Shown: piece after piece, positions 6,864 through 14,528 of the stretch
Position numbering within the stretch: the first letter of the stretch is position 1
Layout of the letters: each line of letters starts with the position of its first letter
NCBI GenBank assembly: GCA_964638635.1
Contig: CAZXAQ010000069.1
Span: 1-21,378, forward strand
Reading direction: 5' to 3'
Origin: SZUA-430 sp964638635
Lineage (GTDB): Bacteria; Pseudomonadota; Alphaproteobacteria; Micropepsales; Micropepsaceae
Length of the DNA: 21,378 nt
Notes under the pieces: model-generated
Databases searched by the model: none
What the model saw: only the letters and a program-made list of their open reading frames with translations
Told to the model about the DNA's origin: nothing
Made by a program: the position numbers and the translations under genes

Positions 6864-7694
6864 ATGTCCGATTTTCTCTCAATAGTCACAGCGACGTCTA
6901 ACTTTTCGACGATGGCGGCGCTCTTTGGGTTGATGGCGGCGGCTGCGGTCGCCGAGATCATTGTTCCGCTGCGCGTTCGCGATAGGTCGGGGCGGCCGCA
7001 TACGCTGCCCAATCTGGTCTTGACCGCCGCGACGTTCGGCGTCGGTCTCGTCTTGGGTGCGGCGATCCTCGTCGGACTTATGTGGCTTGAAGCTGCCGAT
7101 TTCGGATTGTTGCGGGCCACGGGCGTTGGTCCCGTCTGGGCCGCCGTGATCGGCGTCGCGGTGCTCGACTTTGCGACCTATGCCTGCCACGTCGCCATGC
7201 ACAAGGTTCCGGGCTGGTGGCGCTATCATCGCGTGCATCACAGCGACTTCGCGGTCGACGTGACGACGTCGTTTCGTCAACATCCGGGCGAAACGCTGAT
7301 CCGCTACGCGTTTCTGGCCGTTGCGGCGTTTGGGGTCGGCGTCGGTCCCGTCGCGTTCGGCATCTATCGTGTGTTGTCGGCTGCGACCGCGCTTATTGAG
7401 CATGCCAATGTGCGCGTGCCGGTGTGGCTCGATGATGTGCTGTCGCTGGTCGTGACCTGGCCCACGCTGCACAAAGTGCATCATTCGCGCGATGCGCGTG
7501 AGACGGATACGAACTACGGCAATATTCTCTCGATCTGGGACCGGCTGTTCTTCACGTTCACGCCGGCGCGGCGCGGGCGGGACGTGGTCTATGGCCTCGA
7601 CGGGTTCGACGATGCGCGGGATCATTCGGTGGCTGGGTTACTCGCAACGCCGTTTCGGCGTCGCCCGCGCGCGACGGAGGTGGTGGCGGAGTAG
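6864..7694 (+). CDS. Fatty acid hydroxylase / sterol desaturase superfamily membrane protein
   Basis: 276-residue integral membrane di-iron enzyme. Hydrophobic segments lie at about 15-35, 50-75, 90-108, 148-175 and 185-200. The histidine clusters are HVAMH (109-113), HRVHH (122-126) and HKVHH (203-207), with extra histidines at 140 and 180 (EHAN). This matches the HxxxH...HxxHH...HxxHH signature of the superfamily, whose members hydroxylate or desaturate lipids with O2. The substrate cannot be read from sequence. The ATG at 6864 begins at the conserved start and is preceded by a purine-rich stretch (AGGATCAGGGGCA). The gene is followed after 48 bases by an oxidoreductase and probably co-transcribed with it. 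Confidence 0.9.
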   Translation: MSDFLSIVTATSNFSTMAALFGLMAAAAVAEIIVPLRVRDRSGRPHTLPNLVLTAATFGVGLVLGAAILVGLMWLEAADFGLLRATGVGPVWAAVIGVAVLDFATYACHVAMHKVPGWWRYHRVHHSDFAVDVTTSFRQHPGETLIRYAFLAVAAFGVGVGPVAFGIYRVLSAATALIEHANVRVPVWLDDVLSLVVTWPTLHKVHHSRDARETDTNYGNILSIWDRLFFTFTPARRGRDVVYGLDGFDDARDHSVAGLLATPFRRRPRATEVVAE

Positions 7695-7742
7695 GGACCG
7701 GGTGTGCTGTAGTCGTGTCGAACAGCAACCGGGAGCGCCTTC

Positions 7743-8705
7743 ATGAAAGCCGCCGTCTACTACGAGAACGGACCGCCGTCGGTTTTGAAGTACGAGGACG
7801 TTGAGGACCCGCATTGCTATGCGCCGAGCGTGGTCATCAAGGTTGAGGCGGTTTCGATCGAGGGCGGCGATACGTTGAACCGGTTGGGCGGACCGCTGAT
7901 CACGCGGCCGCATGTCGTGGGCTATCAAGCGGCCGGGACGATCGTTGAGGTCGGCAAAGAGGTCACGCATCTCAAGGTCGGGCAGAAGGTCGTGACCGTG
8001 AATGCGTTCGGTTCGCACGCAGAACTACGCTCGGTGCCGGCGCGCAATGCGTGGCCGATTCCGGACGGGTTCGACGTGAAGCTCGCCTCCGCCATTCCGG
8101 TGCCGTTCGGGACGGCGGACGATTGCTTGTTCGAGTTCGGACGCCTGAAAGCGGGCGAGACGGTGTTGGTGCAAGCGGGGGCCGGTGCGGTCGGCATTGC
8201 CGCCATTCAGCTGGCGAAGCGCGCCGGAGCACGCGTGTTCGCGACGGCGTCGTCGGACGACAAACTCGCGCGGTTGAAGCCGCTTGGGATGGATCATGGC
8301 ATCAACTACGCCAAGCAAGACGTTGTGGCGGAAGTGATGAAGCTCACCGACAGCAAGGGCGTCGATCTGGTCGTCGATCCGGTCGGCGGGTCGACGTTGC
8401 AGAAGAGTCTGTTGGCGCTCGGCCATCGCGGGCGTGTCTCGATGGTGGGCCGCGCGGGTCGCGAACCGATGACGGTCGATGTGCAAAGCCTGATGGCGGG
8501 CAACCGTTCGCTCACCGGCGTGTTCTTGGGTGCCGAGATCATGACGGACCGCGCGCACGACATGATCCAACGTCACATTGACGATGCGGCGAAAGGCAAG
8601 CTCCAGGTCGTGATCGACAGGACGTTCGCGCTCAAAGACGCGGCCGCCGCGCACGCCTATATCGAAAGCCGCAAGGCGGTGGGGCGGGTGTTGCTCATAC
8701 CTTGA
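7743..8705 (+). CDS. Zinc-independent quinone oxidoreductase-like MDR dehydrogenase
   Basis: 320-residue medium-chain dehydrogenase/reductase, full length. The N-terminal GroES-like domain (MKAAVYYENGPPSVLKYEDV) lacks the zinc-binding cysteines and histidines of alcohol dehydrogenases, which places it in the quinone oxidoreductase branch. The Rossmann motif is VLVQAGAGAVGIAAIQLAKR (about 142-161), and the NADPH-type pocket reads ATASSDDKLARLKPLGMDHG. It would reduce a quinone or an activated alkene with NADPH; the substrate is unknown. GGGAGCG lies a few bases before the ATG. It converges on the next minus-strand gene with a 22-base gap and no terminator hairpin. Confidence 0.9.
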   Translation: MKAAVYYENGPPSVLKYEDVEDPHCYAPSVVIKVEAVSIEGGDTLNRLGGPLITRPHVVGYQAAGTIVEVGKEVTHLKVGQKVVTVNAFGSHAELRSVPARNAWPIPDGFDVKLASAIPVPFGTADDCLFEFGRLKAGETVLVQAGAGAVGIAAIQLAKRAGARVFATASSDDKLARLKPLGMDHGINYAKQDVVAEVMKLTDSKGVDLVVDPVGGSTLQKSLLALGHRGRVSMVGRAGREPMTVDVQSLMAGNRSLTGVFLGAEIMTDRAHDMIQRHIDDAAKGKLQVVIDRTFALKDAAAAHAYIESRKAVGRVLLIP

Positions 8706-8727
8706 CTATAGAAGGTCGCTCCCAGGC

Positions 8728-10182
8728 TTAGAACCGGCCGCCCGTGCGGAAGCCGCCGCGGCCGCCGCCGATTTTGATGCCGCCGATCTTTGGGAAGCCG
8801 CTTGAGGGGAGGCGGAAGCGCGGGCTTCGGCCGCTGCCCCAGGGGCTTGAGCGGCGATCGTCGTCATCATCGTCGTCGTCATCCCAGTCGCGACGTTTGC
8901 TGTAGCCGCGTTGGAAGACGTCCCAAAGGACCGCGCCTTGGACGGCGCCGCGGACGATGCCGCCGATCAAGTCGGCCAGCATGTCGTTGTTGTTGATTTG
9001 GAACTGGCCCCAGGGGCCGTCGTAATTCGCCGAGCGAACTTTGTCGCGCACGCCTTCGAGCTCGCTGCGGCGGCGGGCGACTTCGCGCGTCTCGTCGCGG
9101 ATCTTGGCGACTTCGGATTCGGCTTTGGCGATCGCGTTCTGGGTGAGTTCGATCTGCTGCACCAGGCGGTCGTCGTCCGTCGTCTTGGTCGTGCGCGCCT
9201 CGCGGTACATCGTTTGCAGGTCTTCGCGCGCGATCGATTGGGAGAGAACGGCGAGCGCTTCGTCGTGGGCGCGGCGGTCGCCTTCGTCGAGCAGCTTCGT
9301 GCGTTCTTGGTCGAGCGCCGCGAGTGCCGCTTGCGCCTTGGCGAGCGTTTCGGTTGCGGTCTTGAGATCGGCTTGCGCGGTTGCGAGTTTGGTTTCGAGC
9401 GTCAGGATGCCCGCTTCCATCAGCGCTGCGCGTTCGATCTCTTCGAGTTTGCGATCCTCGGCTTCGACGCGCTTGACGAGTTCGCCGGCATGCTCGCGCA
9501 GGCGCAACGGGATTTCGTTCAGCAGCGTGTAGTTGGGTTTGGCGGTGTCGTAACCCACGAGGCGCGCGACCCAACGGTCGAAGAAGCGGGCGAAGTTGCC
9601 GGCCTTGTAGTCCGCGGTCGCGAACTTGCGCTTCCACAGATACATGAACAGCGGGTCGGCCTCGTAGGGTTTGCGCTTCGCGCCGAGGTCGGCTTCCGAT
9701 TGTTTCGCCTTGTCGTCCGCGGCTTGGGCGACGCTTGTGACGTCCGTCAGGCGTGCTTTTTGCGCGACCCAAGCGGTGTCGGCCGCCATCTTCTTCTCGA
9801 CCTCGAACTGCAGGGTCTTGATCGGCTCGCCCGCGGCTTCGACGGCCGCTGTCTTGGCGCGGTGATCGGCTTCGGCGGCGACGACGGCGCTTTGCGCGCC
9901 ACCGTGGCGGATCAAGAGCTGGTCGAGCGTCGATTTGTACGTGCGCAACAGCGCGAGCGCGCGGCGTTCGGCGGCGTCCAGGTCGCCGACGATTTCGTTG
10001 CGTACCAACGCGTCGAGGCGGACGAGGGCAAGCGAGCGGAAGCTGTCGGCGAGTTGCTTGCGTTGGCGCTCGGCCTCTTGCGCGGCGGAGGCGAGCACTT
10101 GCGCCAAGCGGTTTTCGTTCGAGCGAACGCCGGCGATGGCGTTCTCGACTTCGGAGAGGGCGTCGCGGCTCGATACGTACAT
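8728..10182 (-). CDS. Long coiled-coil protein with poly-Asp and Gly-rich tail, third gene of a coupled trio
   Basis: 484 residues, function not recognised. No signal peptide is visible. Predicted coiled-coil helices cover about 8-165 and 225-385, rich in Ala, Glu, Lys, Arg and Gln. Between them a distinct aromatic block (PYEADPLFMYLWKRKFATAD, 172-191, then FARFFDRWVARLVGYDTAKP) looks like a conserved folded segment. Residues 402-423 (LADLIGGIVRGAVQGAVLWDVF) form a glycine-spaced hydrophobic helix that could touch or enter a membrane. The tail has nine consecutive Asp (434-442), then Arg, Pro, Ser and Gly-rich sequence ending GGGRGGFRTGGRF, recalling tails of TPM-domain membrane proteins. The ATG at 10182 overlaps the previous stop as TAATG. 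The frame is open upstream of it, but that stretch lies inside the preceding gene. Confidence 0.82.
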   Translation of the reverse strand: MYVSSRDALSEVENAIAGVRSNENRLAQVLASAAQEAERQRKQLADSFRSLALVRLDALVRNEIVGDLDAAERRALALLRTYKSTLDQLLIRHGGAQSAVVAAEADHRAKTAAVEAAGEPIKTLQFEVEKKMAADTAWVAQKARLTDVTSVAQAADDKAKQSEADLGAKRKPYEADPLFMYLWKRKFATADYKAGNFARFFDRWVARLVGYDTAKPNYTLLNEIPLRLREHAGELVKRVEAEDRKLEEIERAALMEAGILTLETKLATAQADLKTATETLAKAQAALAALDQERTKLLDEGDRRAHDEALAVLSQSIAREDLQTMYREARTTKTTDDDRLVQQIELTQNAIAKAESEVAKIRDETREVARRRSELEGVRDKVRSANYDGPWGQFQINNNDMLADLIGGIVRGAVQGAVLWDVFQRGYSKRRDWDDDDDDDDDRRSSPWGSGRSPRFRLPSSGFPKIGGIKIGGGRGGFRTGGRF

Positions 10183-11129
10183 TATTCGTCGTCCCACGAT
10201 GTGACGGCGCCGCCAAGCACGGACATGTTGTAGCGCGGGTCGAGTTCGCCGCGCTGCTTTTGGCCCAAGATGCGGTTTTCGATGATGCCGTTGTCGCGCT
10301 TGTCGCGGGCGACGGTGTCGAAGGTTGCTTGCGGCACGCGGACCCCCCAAGCGCTGACGTTGTAGGAGCGGCCGTCTTCTTCGTTCGTGACGGGCATCGT
10401 GAGCACGCGGCCGTCGGGGCCGAGCGCTTCGACGACGATATAGTAATTGCGCGCGCTCTCGTTCACGTTCGGGATGCGGAAGAAGCCGGTCGTGCCGTCG
10501 GCGACGATTCGCAGCTGGTAGGTTTGCACGAGTTTGGCGCGCAGGGTTTCGAGGTTCGCGATCGCCGTGCGCGCGCCGGCTGCGTCGTTCGCGGCGAGCG
10601 CCGTTTGGCCGTCGCGCAACAGACCGTCGGCTTGCGTCCGGGCGGTATCGACGCGCGCTTCGGCGACGACGACGGCGTGCGCGGTGGCGAGCGACTTCGG
10701 CAGCGTTTCGCTCAGTTCGATGCGCGCGGTTTCGGCGGCGCGTTGGCTTGGCGCAACGACGCCGTAGTGGTAGCCGCCCCAGAGCGCGCCGATGCCGATC
10801 AGAAGCGCGCTCGTCCAGCCGATGATCGCGCCGCGGCGGACCCACATCAGCGCGAGCGTGCGGCTCAAGCCCGGGGCGGGGGGCGTGTAGGTGAAGCGGC
10901 TTTCCTTGAGCGCCTTGATGCCTTCGTCGAGGACGCGGTCGGTGACTTCGATGCCTTGGCTTTTGTAGATTTCGCGCAGGCGCTTTCTCAGTTCGTCGTC
11001 GCGGCCCACTTGGCCGAGTTCGCGCTCGACCAGAAGCTCGCGATGACGGATCGTGTCGACCACGTCCATCGCGAGCATCAGTTCGTCGAGGGTCTGCGGC
11101 TTAGCAGGAACCGCGGCGGCGCCGGACAT
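10182..11129 (-). CDS. Single-pass membrane protein, DUF6384-like, middle gene of a coupled trio
   Basis: 315 residues. An N-terminal cytoplasmic helical region has the recognisable pattern LDELMLAMDVVDTIRHRELL (14-33), then LREIYKSQGIEVTDRVLDEGIKALKE, which I recall from the uncharacterised DUF6384 family. One transmembrane helix (101-119, AIIGWTSALLIGIGALWGG) follows. After it come a helical stalk (130-205) and a probably beta-rich C-terminal domain (LRIVADGTTGFFRIP, NYYIVVEALGPDGRVLTMPV) ending VTSWDDE. Positive charge before the helix (RRG) predicts the N-terminus inside and the C-terminal domain in the periplasm. The ATG at 11129 overlaps the upstream stop as TAATG, and its own TAA overlaps the next ATG in the same way. 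No enzyme motif is visible. The family assignment is from memory of its motif. Confidence 0.85.
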   Translation of the reverse strand: MSGAAAVPAKPQTLDELMLAMDVVDTIRHRELLVERELGQVGRDDELRKRLREIYKSQGIEVTDRVLDEGIKALKESRFTYTPPAPGLSRTLALMWVRRGAIIGWTSALLIGIGALWGGYHYGVVAPSQRAAETARIELSETLPKSLATAHAVVVAEARVDTARTQADGLLRDGQTALAANDAAGARTAIANLETLRAKLVQTYQLRIVADGTTGFFRIPNVNESARNYYIVVEALGPDGRVLTMPVTNEEDGRSYNVSAWGVRVPQATFDTVARDKRDNGIIENRILGQKQRGELDPRYNMSVLGGAVTSWDDE

Positions 11130-12304
11130 TACAGGTTAAAGGCTTTCCCTTGCGCGACGAGCGACGCGAGTCTGCGTTTGCCGTCTTCGACGGCATCGCG
11201 GATTTCGGCGGAGTTTTGCGTCGCCAGTTTGCGCATTTCTTCGATGATGATGCGCGACTTTTCCTGGAAGTTCACGACGCTGTCGACGAGCTTCTTGACC
11301 GCGTCGGCGCGGATGGTCGGGCCGTAGCCGGCGCGGACGGCCGCTTCTTGGACCTTGTCGCCGATTTCGGAAAGGACCTCGATCGATTTCGAGACGCCTT
11401 CTTTCATCGCGTTCACGGTTTCGGTCGACTCGTGCAAGCCGAACATGCCGGTGAACGAGGCTTTGAGCGCGGTCAGCACGGTGTCGTTCGTCGAGAAGAA
11501 CGAGACGGCTTGCGCGTAGATGCGTTCCTTGGCGCTCGTCGTCTGCATGAGGCGCGCCATGATGACTTCGGACGTGTTGTAGCCGATCGTCAAGTTGTCG
11601 GAGAGGTCTTTCGCGATCTGGTAGCGTTTGTCCTCGTCCTGCGTCTGGCGGAGAACCTCGTCGCGGATGAGTTCGAGCTTCGCGCGTTCGGCAGGTTCGG
11701 TGCCGGCGAAGGTTGCGACGGCGTTCGCGGCTTCGTTTAGCTTTTTCTTCGCTTCGTCGAGCTTCCACTCGGCCTTCTTCAAGACCTCGAGCGCCATGAC
11801 CTCGGATTGCTTCAAGGCGCCGCGGAAGTCGCGATAGGATTCCAGGATCGCGGCTTCGCGCTGAATCTGGTTCTTCGTTTCTTTCGTGACCGCGATGTAG
11901 ATCTGGCGGATCTTGTCGAAACGGTCGGCGACGTCGCCGCGGGTGAGCTTCATCCACGAGTTCGTCGCGCGTTCCCAGACGCTGACCTTGCCGTCCGAAA
12001 TCTGGTCGACCATCGCCTTGGCGTCGTCACGGATCGAGTTGAAGCCTTCGGTGATCTGGCGGTAGCGGTCGCCAACTTCCATCGCCGCCACGTGTTCGCG
12101 CACCACCTCGTTGAAGTTCGAGGCTTGGTTCAGCGTGCGGGCGATGATCGTGATGCGGTCCTGGTCGAGGTCCGAAATCTGTTGGAGCAGCGCGTTGATC
12201 GGGGCCTCTTCGCCCTTGTTCGTGGGGACGATCCCCATTTCGCGCAAGGTCGAAAGAGCGCGATCGAGATACTGCATAGGCGTGCGGACGACGACGTCGG
12301 ACAT
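11129..12304 (-). CDS. All-helical cytosolic protein of unknown function, first gene of a coupled trio
   Basis: 391 residues without signal peptide or membrane helix. The sequence is almost entirely heptad-like helix: 33-105, 125-195 (a very long charged helix, KETKNQIQREAAILESYRDF then EVLKKAEWKLDEAKKKLNEA), 205-265 and 300-385. Length and helical layout resemble TelA-type tellurite/toxic-anion resistance proteins, and relatives are often given the uninformative label cell surface protein, but I see no decisive TelA motif. The ATG at 12304 has a strong Shine-Dalgarno sequence (GGAGG, 8 bases upstream), the only strong one in the trio, so the downstream genes probably depend on translation of this one. 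It is divergent from the DUF72 gene across a 96-base gap. Confidence 0.85.
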   Translation of the reverse strand: MSDVVVRTPMQYLDRALSTLREMGIVPTNKGEEAPINALLQQISDLDQDRITIIARTLNQASNFNEVVREHVAAMEVGDRYRQITEGFNSIRDDAKAMVDQISDGKVSVWERATNSWMKLTRGDVADRFDKIRQIYIAVTKETKNQIQREAAILESYRDFRGALKQSEVMALEVLKKAEWKLDEAKKKLNEAANAVATFAGTEPAERAKLELIRDEVLRQTQDEDKRYQIAKDLSDNLTIGYNTSEVIMARLMQTTSAKERIYAQAVSFFSTNDTVLTALKASFTGMFGLHESTETVNAMKEGVSKSIEVLSEIGDKVQEAAVRAGYGPTIRADAVKKLVDSVVNFQEKSRIIIEEMRKLATQNSAEIRDAVEDGKRRLASLVAQGKAFNL

Positions 12305-12400
12305 CAGAAGTTCCTCCCAGCGGAAACGCGCGGAAACATGTGGTCCGTTCCGGGCGGTTGTGCAAGGTTCTTAAGCCAAATAAAGGGACGAGGGCCAAGC
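12305..12400. promoter_or_regulatory. Divergent intergenic region with helically phased direct repeat
   Basis: This 96-base gap must hold the promoters of the three-gene operon (minus) and of the DUF72 gene (plus). GCGGAAAC occurs twice, at 12320-12327 and 12330-12337, in the same orientation and exactly 10 bases apart, just upstream of the trio's ribosome binding site. Near-consensus -35/-10 pairs are not evident on either strand; the best -10-like stretches are weak. Confidence 0.4.
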
Positions 12401-13183
12401 ATGATTAGGGCTGGAATCGGCGGCTGGAACTTTCCGGAGTGGCGGGGGACGTTCTATCCGAAGGGGCACCCTCAAGCGAAAGAGCTCGATTACGCGTCCC
12501 GCGTGCTGACCTCGATCGAGATCAACGGCACGTTCTACCGGACGCCCTCGGCGGAGACCTTCGCGAAATGGGCGGCGGAGGTGCCGGACGGGTTCGTGTT
12601 CTCGGTCAAGGGGCCGATGTCGGTGGTGGGGAAGGGGGTGCTGGCGGAGACGGGGCCCGCGCTCGAGAAGTTCTTCGCCAGCGGCGTCTTGGGAATGGGG
12701 GATCGGCTCGGGCCGTTGTTCTGGCAGTTCATGCCGGCCAAGAAGTTCGACCCGAAGGACGTCGAGGCGTTCTTCAAGATGCTGCCCAAGGAGGTTCAGG
12801 GGCGCAAGCTCCGGCACGCGGTCGAGGCGCGGCACGCAACGTTTGCGGTGCCTGCGTTCGTCGAGCTGGCGCGGGCCTATGGTGTGGCGGTCGTGCTGGT
12901 CGACAGCGAGAAGCATCCGCTGATCGCCGATCCGACCGCCGATTTCATGTATCTGCGCTTGCAGCGGACACAGGAGAAAGTTCCAACCGGCTACAAGCCC
13001 GCGGAGATTAAGACCTGGGCGGCGCGCGCGAAGACCTGGGAAGCGGGCGGGACGGTCGACGATCTGCCGCTGCTGGGCAAGAAGCCGGCGAAAGCGAAGC
13101 GGGACGTGTTCGTCTATTTCATCTCCGGCGCCAAGGTGCGGGCCCCGGCGGCGGCGCAGGCGCTGATCAAGGAGATTAGCTGA
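12401..13183 (+). CDS. DUF72 (YecE-like) TIM-barrel protein
   Basis: 260 residues, typical for the DUF72 family, whose function is not established. Hallmarks are the N-terminal IRAGIGGWNFPEWRGTFYP, the EINGTFYRTPSAETFAKWAA segment, FVFSVKGPMSVV, LGPLFWQFMP and the C-terminal DVFVYFISGAKVRAPAAAQA, all conserved in YecE-like proteins. The frame is open for about 590 bases upstream, but that part lies antisense to the divergent operon; the ATG at 12401 begins at the conserved family start. No partner gene follows: the next gene is the first pilus subunit, 206 bases away. Confidence 0.9.
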   Translation: MIRAGIGGWNFPEWRGTFYPKGHPQAKELDYASRVLTSIEINGTFYRTPSAETFAKWAAEVPDGFVFSVKGPMSVVGKGVLAETGPALEKFFASGVLGMGDRLGPLFWQFMPAKKFDPKDVEAFFKMLPKEVQGRKLRHAVEARHATFAVPAFVELARAYGVAVVLVDSEKHPLIADPTADFMYLRLQRTQEKVPTGYKPAEIKTWAARAKTWEAGGTVDDLPLLGKKPAKAKRDVFVYFISGAKVRAPAAAQALIKEIS

Positions 13184-13335
13184 TTGGATACGGTTCTTTA
13201 GTTTTTTAGCAGCATCGATTACCCGGTGTTTACGGATGCGCCTGCCGGAACCGTCGGGAAGGGCGCCAAAGACCCGCGTTGCGCGTTCGCGTCGCGCCAA
13301 TTCTGTCCCCATTTTACGTGCAAGTAATGTGCTGC

Positions 13336-13355
13336 GTGTAGGTTTCCGCCTACGC
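13336..13355 (+). other. Hairpin upstream of the first pilus subunit gene
   Basis: GTAGG (13338-13342) pairs with CCTAC (13349-13353) around TTTCCG, and the stem grows by a G-C and a G-T pair to 13336-13355. It lies 34 bases before the subunit ATG, probably in the mRNA leader. The rest of the gap 13184-13389 has no convincing terminator for the DUF72 gene, only T-rich sequence at 13195-13207. I could not fix a promoter there with confidence. Confidence 0.4.
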
Positions 13356-13389
13356 CGCCCTTGACGGTGGCAGGTGGGAGAATACAAAA

Positions 13390-13881
13390 ATGAAGACGAA
13401 GCTTTTGGCGCTCCTCTGCGGGGCGGCGGTTCTTGCGGTTCCGGCCGCCATTGCCGCGACGACATCGACGACATTCAACGTGACCGCGAACGTGGTGGCG
13501 ACCTGCGCCGTTACGGCGACAAACCTTGCGTTCGGCAACTATGACGCCGCCCTGGGCACGCCGGTGGATGCGACGAGCACGGTCAACGTGACCTGCACGA
13601 ACGGCCACGGTTATACGGTCGACCTGAATGCGGGTACCGGCTCGGGCGCGACGGTTGCCGTCCGCCGCATGACCAACGGCGGCAACACGCTCGACTACAG
13701 CATGTACACGGACGCTGCCCGCACCACGGTGTGGGGCGACGGTACGCTCTCGACATCCACACAAGCCGGCACCGGCAACGGCGCCGCGCAAGCTTTGACC
13801 GTCTATGGCCGCATTCCGACCGGTCAGTTCGTGACCGCCGGCGCCTACTCCGACACCGTCACGGCGACGGTCACTTACTAA
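13390..13881 (+). CDS. Pilus subunit 1, spore coat U (SCPU) domain protein
   Basis: 163-residue secreted structural subunit of an archaic chaperone-usher pilus. The signal peptide ends near AIAA (about residue 23). About 15 residues (TTSTTFNVTANVVAT) precede the first conserved Cys39; they have alternating hydrophobic residues as needed for a donor strand that completes the neighbouring subunit. Cys39 and Cys69 probably form the domain disulfide. The typical core NLAFGNYDAALGTPVDATST is followed by VAVRRMTNGGNTLDYSMYTD and the C-terminal strand DTVTATVTY. The ATG has GGGAG about 9 bases upstream. It closely resembles the next gene. As first gene, followed by a strong stem-loop, it is the likely major shaft subunit. 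Confidence 0.93.
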   Translation: MKTKLLALLCGAAVLAVPAAIAATTSTTFNVTANVVATCAVTATNLAFGNYDAALGTPVDATSTVNVTCTNGHGYTVDLNAGTGSGATVAVRRMTNGGNTLDYSMYTDAARTTVWGDGTLSTSTQAGTGNGAAQALTVYGRIPTGQFVTAGAYSDTVTATVTY

Positions 13882-13912
13882 GCGATACACAAGTTCTCGC
13901 TTCGTCTTCGGC

Positions 13913-13941
13913 GTTACCCAGCGCTTTAACCGCTGGGTAAC
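13913..13941 (+). terminator. Perfect 11-bp stem-loop between the two shaft subunit genes
   Basis: GTTACCCAGCG (13913-13923) and CGCTGGGTAAC (13931-13941) are perfect inverted repeats around a 7-base loop, beginning 31 bases after the first subunit's stop. The sequence after it (CCACCGCGCTTAAG) has no T-run. It is therefore better read as a partial attenuator or a 3'-end stabiliser that raises the level of the first subunit's mRNA over the downstream genes. Confidence 0.65.
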
Positions 13942-13999
13942 CCACCGCGCTTAAGTTCGCCCTAGGCCATTCATCGAAAATGGCCCGGACGAGGGGTCT

Positions 14000-14512
14000 A
14001 TGCGCGGGTTATCTCCACTCAAATCCAAGCTTCTCGCGGCTGCATGCGCGGTTGTTGCACTTGGGGCTCCGGCCGCTGCCATCGCGGCGACGGCGACGAC
14101 GACGTTTCAGGTTACGGCGACCGTGCTTTCGGTCTGCACTGTGGCTGCTACGAACCTTGCATTCGGCAACTACGACGCCAGCTCCGGCACGCCGAACGAC
14201 GCCAGCAGTACCGTCACCACAACGTGCTCGAACTCGACGGCGTATACGGTTGCACTCAACGCAGGTACGGGGTCGGGCGCGACCGTTGCGGTGCGCAGGA
14301 TGACGAACGGCGCCAATACGCTGAACTACAGCATGTACACGACCGCTGGCCGCACCACGGTTTGGGGCGACGGCACGCTCTCGACGGTCACGCAGGCGGG
14401 CACCGGCAACGGCGCGGGCCAAGCACTCACAGTCTTCGGCCGCATTCCGACCGGCCAGTACGTGACTGCGGGCAACTACACCGACACGGTCACCGCGACG
14501 GTCACGTACTGA
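14000..14512 (+). CDS. Pilus subunit 2, SCPU domain protein, paralogue of subunit 1
   Basis: 170 residues. The signal peptide ends near AAAIAA (about residue 30). A 15-residue N-terminal donor strand (TATTTFQVTATVLSV) precedes Cys46, and Cys76 is the partner. From FGNYDA onward it differs from subunit 1 at only scattered positions and shares long blocks such as GTGSGATVAVRRMTNG and the C-terminal TDTVTATVTY, so the pair arose by tandem duplication. AGGGG lies just before the ATG. The stop is followed after 16 bases by the chaperone gene. It may be a second shaft subunit, a minor adaptor, or the subunit made under other conditions. Confidence 0.92.
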   Translation: MRGLSPLKSKLLAAACAVVALGAPAAAIAATATTTFQVTATVLSVCTVAATNLAFGNYDASSGTPNDASSTVTTTCSNSTAYTVALNAGTGSGATVAVRRMTNGANTLNYSMYTTAGRTTVWGDGTLSTVTQAGTGNGAGQALTVFGRIPTGQYVTAGNYTDTVTATVTY

Positions 14513-14528
14513 GCCAAGGGGACAGGCA

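Noticed and set aside
7743..8705. Zinc-dependent alcohol dehydrogenase
   Set aside because: The catalytic and structural zinc ligands are missing; the sequence follows the quinone oxidoreductase branch.
10183..10845. N-terminal extension of the coiled-coil gene to an upstream start at 10845
   Set aside because: The extension is a second frame of the DUF6384-like gene, is Arg-rich and featureless, and the ATG at 10182 forms the same TAATG junction as the preceding pair.
8911..11327. Plus-strand open frames of 440 and 355 codons opposite the three-gene operon
   Set aside because: They are antisense to a consistently coupled minus-strand gene set with family-like motifs and good start signals; the plus-strand products are compositionally typical of shadow frames.
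12345..12374. Two GTTC words between the three-gene operon and the DUF72 gene as a LexA site
   Set aside because: They are about 16 bases apart instead of 7, so this is not a LexA box.
11807..12400. N-terminal extension of the DUF72 gene
   Set aside because: It runs antisense into the divergent operon; the DUF72 family start matches the ATG at 12401.
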